Positions 24,770 to 34,431 of a DNA stretch of 38,034 nt are shown here, piece after piece. The position numbers and the translations under genes are program-made. Numbering within the stretch: position 1 is the stretch's first letter; every line of letters begins with the position of its first letter. The stretch is from Acidobacteriota bacterium (lineage in GTDB: Bacteria; Acidobacteriota; Terriglobia; UBA7540). The stretch lies in the NCBI GenBank assembly GCA_902812415.1, contig CADDZJ010000034.1, forward strand, positions 1 through 38,034. Direction: 5' to 3'. A model generated the notes under the pieces. The model made no database searches, had not been told where the DNA came from, and worked only from the letters and a program-made list of their open reading frames with translations.

Positions 24770-27700
24770 TCACTCATAATGGGCCGTCACGTTCAGTTCC
24801 TTTGTCGCCGCCGGCAGCTTGATCCACTCCCTGGCCGGGTCGAATTCCTTCCAGGCGTGGCCGTTCACCGTAACTTTCTTGAGGGCGGCCTGCCTGGGAT
24901 GCCTGAAGCGAAGATAGAGATTCGCCGGTGGGTTACGCCTGGGAGGATTGACTGTGGCCTCGATTCTGCCCTGACTCACGAGGGATCGAATGTGATAGGA
25001 GAGTTCGCCGAAATGGCTGGGCGCCTGGCTGACAGCGATCTGCTTGCCATCCTCCAACCACCTCCGAGGTGTGCCGCGAGCCAGAAAGAGATCGCTGCCG
25101 ATTTCCATGAGGAGCATGAATCTGAGTTGATGGAAGAACCATCCCTCCTCGTGCGTCTTGTTGGGCTGCCCGCCGCCGAAATCGAGTTCCTCCTGAAAGG
25201 TCAAGGTTTGGGGATCTGAGATAGCCGCCAGAGTGTTAAAGAAGCCGCGCAGGAAGTTTGGAATCTGATCCCGCAGCAGGTAAGCCTCCTGATAATGGCA
25301 GTAGTAAGGCTGAAGCTTTCCGAAGCCGCCCATATTGAACCAGTCCGTGGCCAGCGTGTCGAGATCGACGCGCGAGGGTAGCGGCGTGAACATGAAGAAG
25401 TAGTCTTCCAGATAATTCAGCATGGAAGTCACTTCCGGACCATTCGGATCAACGACTTCACTCTTGAGGAGGTGGAAGGGGCCAATGGTTACGTCGTAGG
25501 CATAACCGTGACGGCGATCCGGATCGACCGAGTCTTTGACTTCGCTGCTGAAACCCCGCAGCCCAAGGTAAGGAGGAACAGACGGAACGGACGTGTTATC
25601 GCGCAGCCGCGTCAGCGGGGATACAACGATGCTTTCCTTGAGCGCTCTCTGAATCGCGCGAAGATAATCCTCCGCTTCGGCGGCAATCCGCGCAGCGTTT
25701 TCGGGATCGACATCTCGCAGAGCCTGGGCGGATTTCTTGAGGCCGAGATAGAAGTAGCCGTTCAGCATGAAGCTGTATTCCCAGTCTCTCGGATCGGCGA
25801 CGCAGCCTGCGGGCGCCAGGCCATAGGAGAGCGGCTTCGTGCCATCCGGCAGCAATTTCCTGGTCCGGTTGCGTTCGCGGAGGATAAAATCGCAGCCCGC
25901 AACGATATGCGGAGCCGCCATGCGCAGCCAGCCCTGATCGCGGGTGTAGAAGTAGTGCTCTGCCAGCGTCCAGAGGATCGCCCCCTGATCAATTGTATAG
26001 ATGGGCCAGAAGTGATAAAAACCGCCTTCTTTGGAGACGTAATCTCCCGCCGGCATCGAATCTCCCTGCGTCGAAAGCCACGCCTTCAGGCAATCCTGCA
26101 CGCGCTGATCGAGGCCGCGCATTTCCAGAGCCTGCATCACCGGGCTGCTTTCGCTTCCAATGCTTCCGTAAAGCAGCATGGCCGTGTTCGGATAGTACTC
26201 TCCGCGCTTTCCATCCTTGGTAAGCGCCAGCAGGAAATGGTGCAAGCTTGCGTTGTAGACGTTCTGCAAATGAGGATCGGGGATGCTGATCTGCATGCCC
26301 TCGGCCAGCCGGTTCTTCCAATACTGCGCGGTTGAATCGTGAAGCTTTTGATAATCGAGAGCCATGAATTCCGATGCGCCAGTTGATGCCGGCAGTGGCT
26401 GGCCGGGGATTATGGTTTGAATGACGTGCTCTTCGCCGGGACCTAAAAGCACGGAGTAACGCGCGGCCTCCACCGCAGGCTCCAGGAAAAGAGCGCCTCG
26501 GCTCTGGGTGTTGACGCAACAAACGATATACTTCTCATCGTTTTCGGTCACGAGGATTGTATTTCCCTCCAGGCTCGCGGCCCAGGCGTTTTGGACGCCG
26601 GCTGGTATCGGACCGTACCCAAGATTCCCGCCGGCGGGTTTCCAGGGCTTGATGTAATAGCTCGCCAGGTTGGGGATTGTCGAGTTATTTCGAATTCTCA
26701 GCCGGGAAATCATCAAGGCGGGCTCATTGCCCATCAGTCTGGATTCGTCAAGCGGCTCTGAGGAATGCTGAAGAACGCCGTAATCTGCGCGTTCGAAAGC
26801 AAGCTCATTCTCGCTCCAGCTTGTGATGATGATGGGCAGCCAGCCCTCCTCCAGTCGTTGCTGCTTCTGCCTTTCCGTTGCAAACAAACCGGCAGTGTTC
26901 GCCGCAGCGCTGTGGAACAGCACGGGCTGCTCCGCCGTGTCGAAGTAAACCGCAAACTGAGGCGTCATGGGATGACCAAAACTGGGATCGTTGCTTCCGA
27001 CCACCAGGTGTCCATCCGGGGCAATTCCAAACTTGTGATTGTTGGCCTCCGCGCCCACGAACGAAAGCGTAACGCGCCGGGCGTGAATGTGGCGGTAGGC
27101 GTTCTCAATGCTCTGCTCGGGATGATGGGAAACCGCATCGATGATTCGGGATTTCCCCTGATTCTGCCGGCGATAAGACGCTCGATCGAGAGGGAGTGAA
27201 TTCTTCCGGATATAAACTCCGAAGTCGGGCGCATCGATGGGTTGCTCTTCCAACACTTCTCCGGGCAGAAATGAGAACTCGCAGGCCTTCGTGCGGAGAG
27301 TTAGAATCGAGCGGTCCACATCCATGCCGTACGCATAGAGCACCGTGGCTTCAATTCCGGCAATCTTCCCGCCGCCCGCAGAAGAAGACCAGGAAAACCG
27401 GCCAGTAAGTTGCGTTGAGCCCACGGGTCTGATTTCCAAAACTTCGCTGTTATACCTTTCGAGCTTCCCATCGTGCGCTCTCTCCGGCCCGCTGTGGCCC
27501 CACTCAATGCGAATATCTCCGCGTTTCCACTTTGAAGGCCCGTACACCGCCAGACGCTCAATGGCGACCTGCTTCTGATTCTGGAACCGCAGACGAAGCT
27601 TGCAGGTCCTTCGACGAGGGAAGGCGAAGGTCCAGACTGGCCCCTCGATCTGCGCTGAAACGCCCTCGATTTCGGTTTCGTCCAGGCTCTGCCAGGCCCC

Positions 27701-28108
27701 CTGCCGGGCGGTGATGCCTGTCCAGTATTCCAATAACTGCTTTCCGGGGGCAGGAGCGCTCTCCGCAGAAACGTATTGAATGACCACTCGTTCGATGGTG
27801 CGAAACTCCGGCCACTCGACGCCGAGATCGGCTTCGCCTTCTTTCCCTGGCAGGTTGGCAATCCGTAACGCGGATGAGGAGCCTGGGTGCACGATAGAAT
27901 GCGCCCGCAAAAATGGAGTTGCATCAGGATTCAACCAGGATTTGAGCTCGCCATAGCTCGCAAGATTCACCGGCTGGCCCGCCTGCAAAGCGTCCAGCCG
28001 GGAAATTCCGGTGAATGGGACGCGGGGCTCGCCGGCCTGAAGCCATCCTGCGGATTCCGATAACAGGGCAACGCCTGCGCAGCTTGATAGAAACTTGCGG
28101 CGATTCAT
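24770..28108 (-). CDS. large Tat-exported (alpha/alpha)6-barrel glycosidase-like protein
   Basis: This 1,112-residue protein starts with a twin-arginine signal (NRRKFLSS, then CAGVALLSESAGWLQAG). The first ~190 residues after the signal look like a galactose-binding-type beta-sandwich. A long beta-rich part follows to about 590. From about 600 to 1,010 there is a helical barrel of the six-hairpin glycosidase type, with YYPNTAMLLYGSIGSESSPV, HFWPIYTIDQGAILWTLAEH and a WEYSFMLNGYFYLG segment. A small beta domain ends it. I cannot place it in a numbered GH family or name the catalytic acids. ATG 28108 has GGGGGA upstream. It is likely periplasmic. Confidence 0.75.
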   Translation of the reverse strand: MNRRKFLSSCAGVALLSESAGWLQAGEPRVPFTGISRLDALQAGQPVNLASYGELKSWLNPDATPFLRAHSIVHPGSSSALRIANLPGKEGEADLGVEWPEFRTIERVVIQYVSAESAPAPGKQLLEYWTGITARQGAWQSLDETEIEGVSAQIEGPVWTFAFPRRRTCKLRLRFQNQKQVAIERLAVYGPSKWKRGDIRIEWGHSGPERAHDGKLERYNSEVLEIRPVGSTQLTGRFSWSSSAGGGKIAGIEATVLYAYGMDVDRSILTLRTKACEFSFLPGEVLEEQPIDAPDFGVYIRKNSLPLDRASYRRQNQGKSRIIDAVSHHPEQSIENAYRHIHARRVTLSFVGAEANNHKFGIAPDGHLVVGSNDPSFGHPMTPQFAVYFDTAEQPVLFHSAAANTAGLFATERQKQQRLEEGWLPIIITSWSENELAFERADYGVLQHSSEPLDESRLMGNEPALMISRLRIRNNSTIPNLASYYIKPWKPAGGNLGYGPIPAGVQNAWAASLEGNTILVTENDEKYIVCCVNTQSRGALFLEPAVEAARYSVLLGPGEEHVIQTIIPGQPLPASTGASEFMALDYQKLHDSTAQYWKNRLAEGMQISIPDPHLQNVYNASLHHFLLALTKDGKRGEYYPNTAMLLYGSIGSESSPVMQALEMRGLDQRVQDCLKAWLSTQGDSMPAGDYVSKEGGFYHFWPIYTIDQGAILWTLAEHYFYTRDQGWLRMAAPHIVAGCDFILRERNRTRKLLPDGTKPLSYGLAPAGCVADPRDWEYSFMLNGYFYLGLKKSAQALRDVDPENAARIAAEAEDYLRAIQRALKESIVVSPLTRLRDNTSVPSVPPYLGLRGFSSEVKDSVDPDRRHGYAYDVTIGPFHLLKSEVVDPNGPEVTSMLNYLEDYFFMFTPLPSRVDLDTLATDWFNMGGFGKLQPYYCHYQEAYLLRDQIPNFLRGFFNTLAAISDPQTLTFQEELDFGGGQPNKTHEEGWFFHQLRFMLLMEIGSDLFLARGTPRRWLEDGKQIAVSQAPSHFGELSYHIRSLVSQGRIEATVNPPRRNPPANLYLRFRHPRQAALKKVTVNGHAWKEFDPAREWIKLPAATKELNVTAHYE

Positions 28109-28321
28109 GTTTTGATTTTCCCCCAAATCCCTGGCGCACTTACTCCCGGAGCTTTGCTGGGTGCGCGAGGTGTTTTTGAGATATGCCCGAGGCGTGAGGT
28201 CGGTCAGCCTTCGCCACGAGCTTTTGCCCCCGGTGGCGCGAGGGATCGTCGAGGGACCCGGCGACGCGGCATGAATCCGATGCCTGGCAAGTCCGCCTTT
28301 GACACGCCAAGACCTGGATAT

Positions 28322-29713
28322 TTACTGGACGGCCGCCCGCGTCAGTAGCAACCGGTATTGAGCGTTGCGTTCCCCCTTTTTGATCCTATTGTGAGCTTCA
28401 AATTGAGCCTGGGCTAATTGCTTTTCACCCATGCGCTCGTAAATCTGCGCGAGCACGTAATGGGCTCTCTCGTGCTCCGGATCGAGACGAATCGTCTCCT
28501 TCAGTTCGGCAATGGCCTTGGGATCGTTATGTTCCGCTTCATAGGCCTTGCCGAGCACGAAATGATCGCGGCTGGAGCGCGGCTCCAGGGCAACCGCGCG
28601 TTCGAGCGCCGGAATTGCGGATGTCAGCAGATATCGGTCCTGAACGCTCTCGTTGAGCAGCCCTGCGCCCACCAGATACCATCCGGTCGGATTTGATGAA
28701 TCGATTGCCTGAAGCCTCTTGCCAAGCTCAACCATGGCCTTTCCGCGGCCGGCGTCTTCGTAACACTCTCCGAGCGCGCGGTAGGCAGGCTCAAATTTCG
28801 GGTTTGAGGCAATCAACGCTTCCAACAAGCGAGTCGCTTCCTCGCGTCGATTTTCCAGAATGTAACTTACCGCTAAACCGAATTGCACCTGGGGTGAATG
28901 GGGAAGCCGCTTCGCAGCCACCTGAAACATTTCCAGCGCTTCGTGGTAGGCGCGGTAATGGGCCAGGAACTCGCCAACATCCATCAGGAAATCCGTGTTG
29001 TCCGGATCAAGTTGCAGCGCCTTCTGAAGATGCTCGAGGGCCGGTTTGGGCTGATTCAACTTGAATTCCGCATACCCCAGCAAATTGTTCCAGTAAGCCG
29101 AATTTTCCAGCGGGCGTTGCGTTGCAAGGAGAAGGCTTTGCGCTTTCACGTATTGCCCCTGGTTGATTAGATCCGCCGCCTGGCTCGCCAACGATCCCCC
29201 CACGCTGAGCCACGCCTTGCGAATTTGCGGATCTTCCGGCGCCAGGCGCTCGGCGCGGTCGAGCGCCTGGAAAGCCTCTTCCGGTCTGCCAAGCTTCAGA
29301 AGCGCGGAGGCCTGATTGAACCACACCGATGGAACCTTGGAATCCAGACTGATTGACCGCTTGAACGAGGCTAAAGCCTTCGAGGGCTGGCCCAGAGTCA
29401 GATAGTTAGCGCCAAGATTATTCCAGCCTTCCCAGACTCCGGGTCTGAGCCTGACGATCCGCTCAAAGTAAGGTGTGGCCCGCTCCGGATGGCCGGACTG
29501 CGCTTCGCAAACGCCAGCGGCATTGAGCGCTCGAACGTCCGTGGAATTCATCACCTTCGCAGCTTTAGGGCTTCCGAGCGCCGCCGCGCAATTCCCAGGT
29601 TGCTCTGCCGCAGCTCCTTGAACCAAGCGCGGACCTTGAACCTGCGCATAGGCCGTACACGTTAAGATTCCGCATAAAAGGAGCCTGCTGAGAGCGTTCC
29701 GTTGAAACGCCAT
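28322..29713 (-). CDS. exported TPR-repeat protein
   Basis: This 463-residue protein has a signal peptide (residues 1-23, cleavage after TCTAYA). About eight to ten tetratricopeptide repeats follow, with the usual W/LG/Y/A/P pattern, for example YWNNLLGYAEFKLNQPKPAL and FVLGKAYEAEHNDPKAIAEL. It starts 6 bp after the receptor stop and is almost certainly cotranscribed. No SusD is present, so it may be the receptor's periplasmic or outer-membrane partner for substrate capture; this is inference. Confidence 0.86.
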   Translation of the reverse strand: MAFQRNALSRLLLCGILTCTAYAQVQGPRLVQGAAAEQPGNCAAALGSPKAAKVMNSTDVRALNAAGVCEAQSGHPERATPYFERIVRLRPGVWEGWNNLGANYLTLGQPSKALASFKRSISLDSKVPSVWFNQASALLKLGRPEEAFQALDRAERLAPEDPQIRKAWLSVGGSLASQAADLINQGQYVKAQSLLLATQRPLENSAYWNNLLGYAEFKLNQPKPALEHLQKALQLDPDNTDFLMDVGEFLAHYRAYHEALEMFQVAAKRLPHSPQVQFGLAVSYILENRREEATRLLEALIASNPKFEPAYRALGECYEDAGRGKAMVELGKRLQAIDSSNPTGWYLVGAGLLNESVQDRYLLTSAIPALERAVALEPRSSRDHFVLGKAYEAEHNDPKAIAELKETIRLDPEHERAHYVLAQIYERMGEKQLAQAQFEAHNRIKKGERNAQYRLLLTRAAVQ

Positions 29714-29719
29714 TGGAAT

Positions 29720-32700
29720 TCAGAAAATGAACTTCGCCGCCAATTGCAGGATCCGGCCAGGCGAAGACCCGAAAACTCTTCCGTACCCCGGATCGTTCAC
29801 GGTTGCATCGGGAAGAGCAAACGAGGTTTGGTTAAATACATTGAATCCTTCTAGGCGGATTTGCAATCTCCTTTGCTCGGAAAATATCGGGAACTCCTTA
29901 TAAAGCCCCAGATCGAAGTCGCGGTAGCCGTCGCCCCTCAGGATGTTGCGGCCTGCATCGCCCCGGCGGTAAACCGGCGGACCGGGAGGCGGCGCAAAGC
30001 AGGCGGTATTAAACCAGCGCTGAGGGGTGGGGTTCGAGAGATGAGGATCGCATCCTGCCACCACATCGGCCCACGTACTCGTCCCGGTATTCGAGGGATC
30101 GCCGAAGGCCGCCGGAGTGAAAGGAAATCCTGAATGGAGCGTGATAATCGGCGCCAGAGTCCAACCACCCAGCAAGGCATGGGTGACGCCTTTGGAACCT
30201 TGGAAGACAGGCAGGTTGTAGACGGCGCCCAGCGTAAAGTTGAGTGGAAGGTCGAAGTCCGAAACTCCTCGATTCAGATTCGGGTGGTATGGGTCGTAAT
30301 AGCCATCCGCATCGGTGCTGTCATGATCGATGCTTTTTGACCACGTGAATGCCGACAGAAGAGAAAGGCCGTGAACGAAGCGCCGCTCGACTTTAAATTG
30401 CATCGAGTGGTAAATCGATGAAGCGGATTGCTCGTTCCATTGGATGTAGCCGAAATCAGGATAAGGACGCCGGGGCTGAACCTCACCCGGGCCCGGCAGC
30501 GGCACATTAATTCCTCTGACCCCCTGGAGGTCTGTTCCCTTGCTCCCCACATAGCCAAGCTCGGCGGAAAAATGGCCCGGCAATTCCCTTTGCACCGAGA
30601 AGTTCCATTCTTGCGCATAGCCAAAGTCCGTCGCGCTGGGATCGTGCGCAAAAAGGGTGGCGAATTGGCTGAATGCCGAGCCTTTGGGAAGGAAGTTCTG
30701 AATCGTCCGAGTTGGAATCACCGGATCGTTCAAGATGCCGGACTCCCGTATGAGAAACGGCGCTGACTCAAATTCGCTCTCCCGGTTTCCGTCAAGCTGA
30801 ACGTAGTAGATGCCGTAGCCGCCTCGAATCACGGTCCTATCTGTGGCGCGATAGGCCAAGCCGAATCGCGGCGCAAGGTGATTGTAGCCCACCGCCCGCA
30901 AATAAGTGGGATTGATCCCAACCTGGCTGGCGTAAACGGAAAACTGCTGATAGAAGGGCCAGGAAAGATTCACGGAGCTGATGGGGTTGGGGATAGCGAC
31001 CGATTGCGGGGTGGGGACCACGATGGCTCCCTGGCCGTTTCGGGCCGCGGGATCGAAATTCGCAAAATGACCGTACTTTTCCGCCGTGGGCCAGTTGATC
31101 TCATAGCGAACGCCCAGAGTCAAGGTGAGTTTCTGCGTCGCCTTCCAGTCATCGTTGAAGTACATCCATTGGTTTTTCAGGCGCTGATAGTACCAGCCCG
31201 GCGGAACGTAGCGGCTGGCTGAGAAAGGAATTCCCAGAAAGTAGTCGGCAATGCCCGCGCCGGTGTTTCCCGAGCTTTCGGGATTCGTCGTGTAAGTGCC
31301 GGTGAAGCTGAACGTGCCGCTGCCTTGACCGCTGGTGGTCAAATTCTGTTGCCAGTCTCGAAACGTCTCCCCCATCTTAAACGTGTGGCGCCCGCGAACC
31401 ATCGTATAGTTGGCTGTGTACTCAAAGTTGTTCGAGATGTAATTCAGCAGAAAACCCTGGGGCAGGCCGGTGTATCCGGCAATCGACATCACCGGATAAC
31501 TGGGATATACGCTCGAAATGCCCGGCCCAAATCCCTGGATGCCCAGGACCTGATCGTAATCCTGGCTTAAGCCAAGATTAGGGGTATTAAACAGAAGGTT
31601 CGCCCGGCTGGCGGCAAACCGCGCCTCGAGAAGGTTTGTGGGGTTAATCACGTGAGTCCAATCTAAAACTCCGTTGTAACTATAAGGAAGCTTGGGATTC
31701 GCGCCCGGATCAACAGGGTCCAGGCCGTGATAGGGGCCGAAACTTCCATCGTTCTCGCGCGTAAACGAGAACCGGCCGGTCAAGGTATCATTCTGGCCGA
31801 TCCGATGATCAATCTTCGTCGTGGTCTGATTGGAGGAAGTGGGAACGCTGAGGAGGCGCTGCAAATTCCCCGTGACCCCCGGAAGGTTGGGAAGCGGAAT
31901 CCAGTTCGGGGCCAGGAAAAACTTGGAGACTGGATTGATCCGGCTCAATGGAATCTGATTGCCCGCAAAGGGGTCGCGGAGATAACTTCCGGGCTTGTTG
32001 GGGTCAGGCCGGGTGGTGGCCGGGTCGTACAATTGAGTCGGCAACTCGGAAAAATCTCCCGTGCGCATTTGCGCCGTAGGGACGGTGGCGAAAAAGGTCT
32101 CGCCTTGCCGCAGCCGCAACCCTTCGTAAGCGAAGAAGAAGAACGTGTGATCTTTCCCGTTGTAGACTTTGGGAACCCACACCGGCCCACCCACCGTAAA
32201 TCCGAATTGATTGCGCTTCAAGGGCTCGACCGATGGGGCGAAGAAGCTTCTCGAATCAAAAGCGTCGTTGCGAAGAAACTCGTAGGCGTCGCCGTGGAGT
32301 TGATTGGTGCCCGACTTGATTGAAACATTCACCACGCTGCTGCCGTACCCGAATTGGGCGGACATGTTGGAAGTCTGCACTTTGAATTCCTGGATCTCGT
32401 CAATGGAAGGCCGCCAGAGAATCCCTCGTCCGTTTTGGTTTGAATCATCCGCGCCGCCCACCGTGAACAGCACCTGCCCGGGCCGTCCTCCGTTTGAGAC
32501 ATTCATGGTTTCATTCGTGGTCAGCGCGCTTGCGCCGGCGTTCAATCCCGCGCTCGTTTGAAAATTCGTGGTTGAAACCGTTCCGGGCGAGAGCAACTGG
32601 AGCTGCTGAAAATCGCGGCCGTTCAAAGGGAGTTGAGCCACTTCGGTCGATCCGACCACCTGGCCGACGCTGGCGTTTTCCGTATTCAGCATGGGGGGCG

Positions 32701-33085
32701 CGGCGCTGACGCTGACGGTTTGCGTGGCCAGGCCCACCTTCATCTGCACGTCCTGGCGCAGGGCGGCATTCACTTCCAGCTTGATGGCCGTGACTTTTGC
32801 AGTCAGGAAGCCTTGCGCGGCGACCTCCAGATCATACGTTCCCACGGGAAGATCGGAAAAGGTGTAATTGCCGGTCGAGTCCGTCTTCATCTCTCTCATG
32901 AAGTTCGTGCCGACATTTCGGACCGTGATCGTCGCTCCCGGCACGGCGGCGCCGCTCGGATCGGTGATCAGCCCTGTGATGACGCCCACCGAGCTGCCCT
33001 GGCTGAATGCCGTCGCCGGATAGAGAACGACGGCCAATAAACCGACGGCCAGCAAAGCTTCCATTCGCATTCTGAAGCGCAACAT
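29720..33085 (-). CDS. Oar-like TonB-dependent receptor with carboxypeptidase-regulatory domain
   Basis: This 1,121-residue protein has a signal peptide (residues 1-28), then a carboxypeptidase-regulatory-like beta-sandwich (about 33-115: TGLITDPSGAAVPGATITVR, then LPVGTYDLEV). A plug domain (about 120-270: NGRDFQQLQLLSPG, then VNVSIKSGTNQLHGDAYEFL) and a beta-barrel follow. It ends in Phe (LAAKFIF), as outer-membrane barrels do. The ribosome-binding site GGAGGTGAG is close to consensus. Such receptors are numerous in Acidobacteria and import oligosaccharides or other large solutes. It is the third gene of the locus; the ligand is not known. Confidence 0.93.
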   Translation of the reverse strand: MLRFRMRMEALLAVGLLAVVLYPATAFSQGSSVGVITGLITDPSGAAVPGATITVRNVGTNFMREMKTDSTGNYTFSDLPVGTYDLEVAAQGFLTAKVTAIKLEVNAALRQDVQMKVGLATQTVSVSAAPPMLNTENASVGQVVGSTEVAQLPLNGRDFQQLQLLSPGTVSTTNFQTSAGLNAGASALTTNETMNVSNGGRPGQVLFTVGGADDSNQNGRGILWRPSIDEIQEFKVQTSNMSAQFGYGSSVVNVSIKSGTNQLHGDAYEFLRNDAFDSRSFFAPSVEPLKRNQFGFTVGGPVWVPKVYNGKDHTFFFFAYEGLRLRQGETFFATVPTAQMRTGDFSELPTQLYDPATTRPDPNKPGSYLRDPFAGNQIPLSRINPVSKFFLAPNWIPLPNLPGVTGNLQRLLSVPTSSNQTTTKIDHRIGQNDTLTGRFSFTRENDGSFGPYHGLDPVDPGANPKLPYSYNGVLDWTHVINPTNLLEARFAASRANLLFNTPNLGLSQDYDQVLGIQGFGPGISSVYPSYPVMSIAGYTGLPQGFLLNYISNNFEYTANYTMVRGRHTFKMGETFRDWQQNLTTSGQGSGTFSFTGTYTTNPESSGNTGAGIADYFLGIPFSASRYVPPGWYYQRLKNQWMYFNDDWKATQKLTLTLGVRYEINWPTAEKYGHFANFDPAARNGQGAIVVPTPQSVAIPNPISSVNLSWPFYQQFSVYASQVGINPTYLRAVGYNHLAPRFGLAYRATDRTVIRGGYGIYYVQLDGNRESEFESAPFLIRESGILNDPVIPTRTIQNFLPKGSAFSQFATLFAHDPSATDFGYAQEWNFSVQRELPGHFSAELGYVGSKGTDLQGVRGINVPLPGPGEVQPRRPYPDFGYIQWNEQSASSIYHSMQFKVERRFVHGLSLLSAFTWSKSIDHDSTDADGYYDPYHPNLNRGVSDFDLPLNFTLGAVYNLPVFQGSKGVTHALLGGWTLAPIITLHSGFPFTPAAFGDPSNTGTSTWADVVAGCDPHLSNPTPQRWFNTACFAPPPGPPVYRRGDAGRNILRGDGYRDFDLGLYKEFPIFSEQRRLQIRLEGFNVFNQTSFALPDATVNDPGYGRVFGSSPGRILQLAAKFIF

Positions 33086-33155
33086 AACTCACCTCCCTGG
33101 AGATGACGATAAGCGCCGGAATTCTCCCCGCGTTCGCCCGCATGGTTTCCAAGCG

Positions 33156-34178
33156 TCACAGTTGCAAGACGACCTTTAAGGCTCCGTCCTTCTGATGACG
33201 CACGTAGTCATAGGCCTTGGCAGTCTCCTCAAGAGGAAAGGTGTGGGTGATCAGCCGCTTCAGGTTCAAGCGGCCGGTCTCCACCAACGCGATGACTTCA
33301 TCCCAGTATTTCCGGTCGGAAAGAGAACCGTAGACGACGAGATCCTTCAGGATGATGGGTACGATTGAAACCTGCGGAAGAGGATCAGGATACACGCCGT
33401 AGAGCACCACCCTGCCTCCCGGAGCCACCGCTTCGAGCGCCTGTCGAAAGGATTCCGCAGTGCCTGCGCAGTCCATCACCAGATCCACTCCCCGTCCTTG
33501 AGTTTCCTGTTGAATGACCTGAGCCAGGTCCTCTTTGTGAATATGAATGGTCCGATCGACACCAAGCGATTTTCCCAGTTCAAGCCGCTTTCCCGAGTCG
33601 CCTGAAAGGAGCACGCAGCGCGCGCCCAAGATCCGCGCCACCTGACTTGCCACCAGCCCCGCAGGTCCCGGACCTTCAATGAGCACGATATCGCTTGAGC
33701 GAATGCCCGGCTTTCTCAGGGCGGCATAGACTTCCATATCCAGGATGGCGGCCTCTTCCATCGAAATGGAGTCAGCAATTGGATGAATGTTCTCTTCCGG
33801 CAGGACCAGCCATTCCTGGCATCCCCCATCGCGGGTGAAGCCCAATTCATAGCCTGTGACGCAGAATTGACGGCTTCCTGCGCGACAGAAATAGCATTGC
33901 CCGCAGCCAACGACCGAATCGCATGTGACGCGGCTGCCGATACGAGCGCGCGTCACCTGAGAACCCACTTGCTCGACGATACCCGCAATCTCGTGACCCA
34001 AAACCCGCGGCGGCTGCACCTGGGGAAATCGCCCATCGAGGATGTGAATATCGGTCCGGCAAATGCCTACCGCCTTGACCCGTATCAGGACTTCGGTCGG
34101 GCCGAGCGAACTCGCGTCCGGAGCAGGCGCTTCCACTAACTCCACCCGGCCATCGCCAGACCATATTGATCGTTTCAT
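33156..34178 (-). CDS. zinc-dependent alcohol/polyol dehydrogenase
   Basis: This 340-residue medium-chain dehydrogenase has catalytic-zinc ligands C40 (in GICRTDIH) and H62/E63 (LGHEIAG). The structural-zinc cysteines are C92, C95, C98 and C106 (CGQCYFC, then C). The nucleotide-binding GPGPAGLVASQVA also follows. It probably oxidises a sugar alcohol or sugar with NAD(P)+. The ATG at 34178 gives the usual N-terminus MKRSIWSGDG; a TTG at 34223 would add 15 residues. The 5' leader from the predicted promoter is about 80 nt. It is the first gene of the operon-like run. Confidence 0.9.
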   Translation of the reverse strand: MKRSIWSGDGRVELVEAPAPDASSLGPTEVLIRVKAVGICRTDIHILDGRFPQVQPPRVLGHEIAGIVEQVGSQVTRARIGSRVTCDSVVGCGQCYFCRAGSRQFCVTGYELGFTRDGGCQEWLVLPEENIHPIADSISMEEAAILDMEVYAALRKPGIRSSDIVLIEGPGPAGLVASQVARILGARCVLLSGDSGKRLELGKSLGVDRTIHIHKEDLAQVIQQETQGRGVDLVMDCAGTAESFRQALEAVAPGGRVVLYGVYPDPLPQVSIVPIILKDLVVYGSLSDRKYWDEVIALVETGRLNLKRLITHTFPLEETAKAYDYVRHQKDGALKVVLQL

Positions 34179-34264
34179 AAAAAAGCGAGCATTTAAGTTG
34201 AAATTCTCAAAACGGGCCTGCAAATTCCAATCAGCGAACGATAAAAGCCATTCGTAGCTGATTA

Positions 34265-34293
34265 TCTATAACTCAGGCCGTACGGCCTGTCAA
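34265..34293 (-). promoter_or_regulatory. sigma70-type promoter of the dehydrogenase-receptor operon
   Basis: Read on the minus strand, TTGACA (34293-34288) is followed by a 17-bp spacer and TATAGA (34270-34265), with more AT just downstream. The -35 box is a perfect match to consensus. It is positioned to give a leader of about 80 nt before ATG 34178. A palindrome fills the spacer. Confidence 0.7.
34274..34289. promoter_or_regulatory. 16-bp palindromic operator candidate
   Basis: CAGGCCGTACGGCCTG is a perfect 16-bp palindrome. It spans most of the spacer and the last two bases of the -35 box, so a bound protein would block RNA polymerase. The adjacent ROK repressor is the natural candidate. 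I did not find a second copy upstream of the other genes in the locus. Operator function is inference. Confidence 0.6.
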
Positions 34294-34417
34294 CCACTTT
34301 TTTATAAAATGTAGTTAAGTAGGCATAGAAAACAAACAGTCCTGGCCATTTCCATTGATTACAGCGTCTTGGATCGTAAATCGGAAAACCTTTGCGTCGA
34401 AGGGGAGCGTTCCAGCC

Positions 34418-34431
34418 GGTCTGATCAGACC
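34418..34431. other. 14-bp palindrome at the ROK stop codon
   Basis: GGTCTGATCAGACC is a perfect palindrome overlapping the stop codon of the ROK gene (TGA, 34427-34425). It could form a GGTCT-GATC-AGACC hairpin at the end of the mRNA or bind a protein. No T-run follows. Confidence 0.5.

Noticed and set aside
25472-26335. 287-residue open frame on the plus strand
   Set aside because: It is antisense to the large Tat-exported protein and has no recognisable features.
24770-28126. Start of the large enzyme at the TTG at 28126
   Set aside because: The ATG at 28108 places the twin-arginine motif at the proper distance from the N-terminus and has a purine-rich site upstream.
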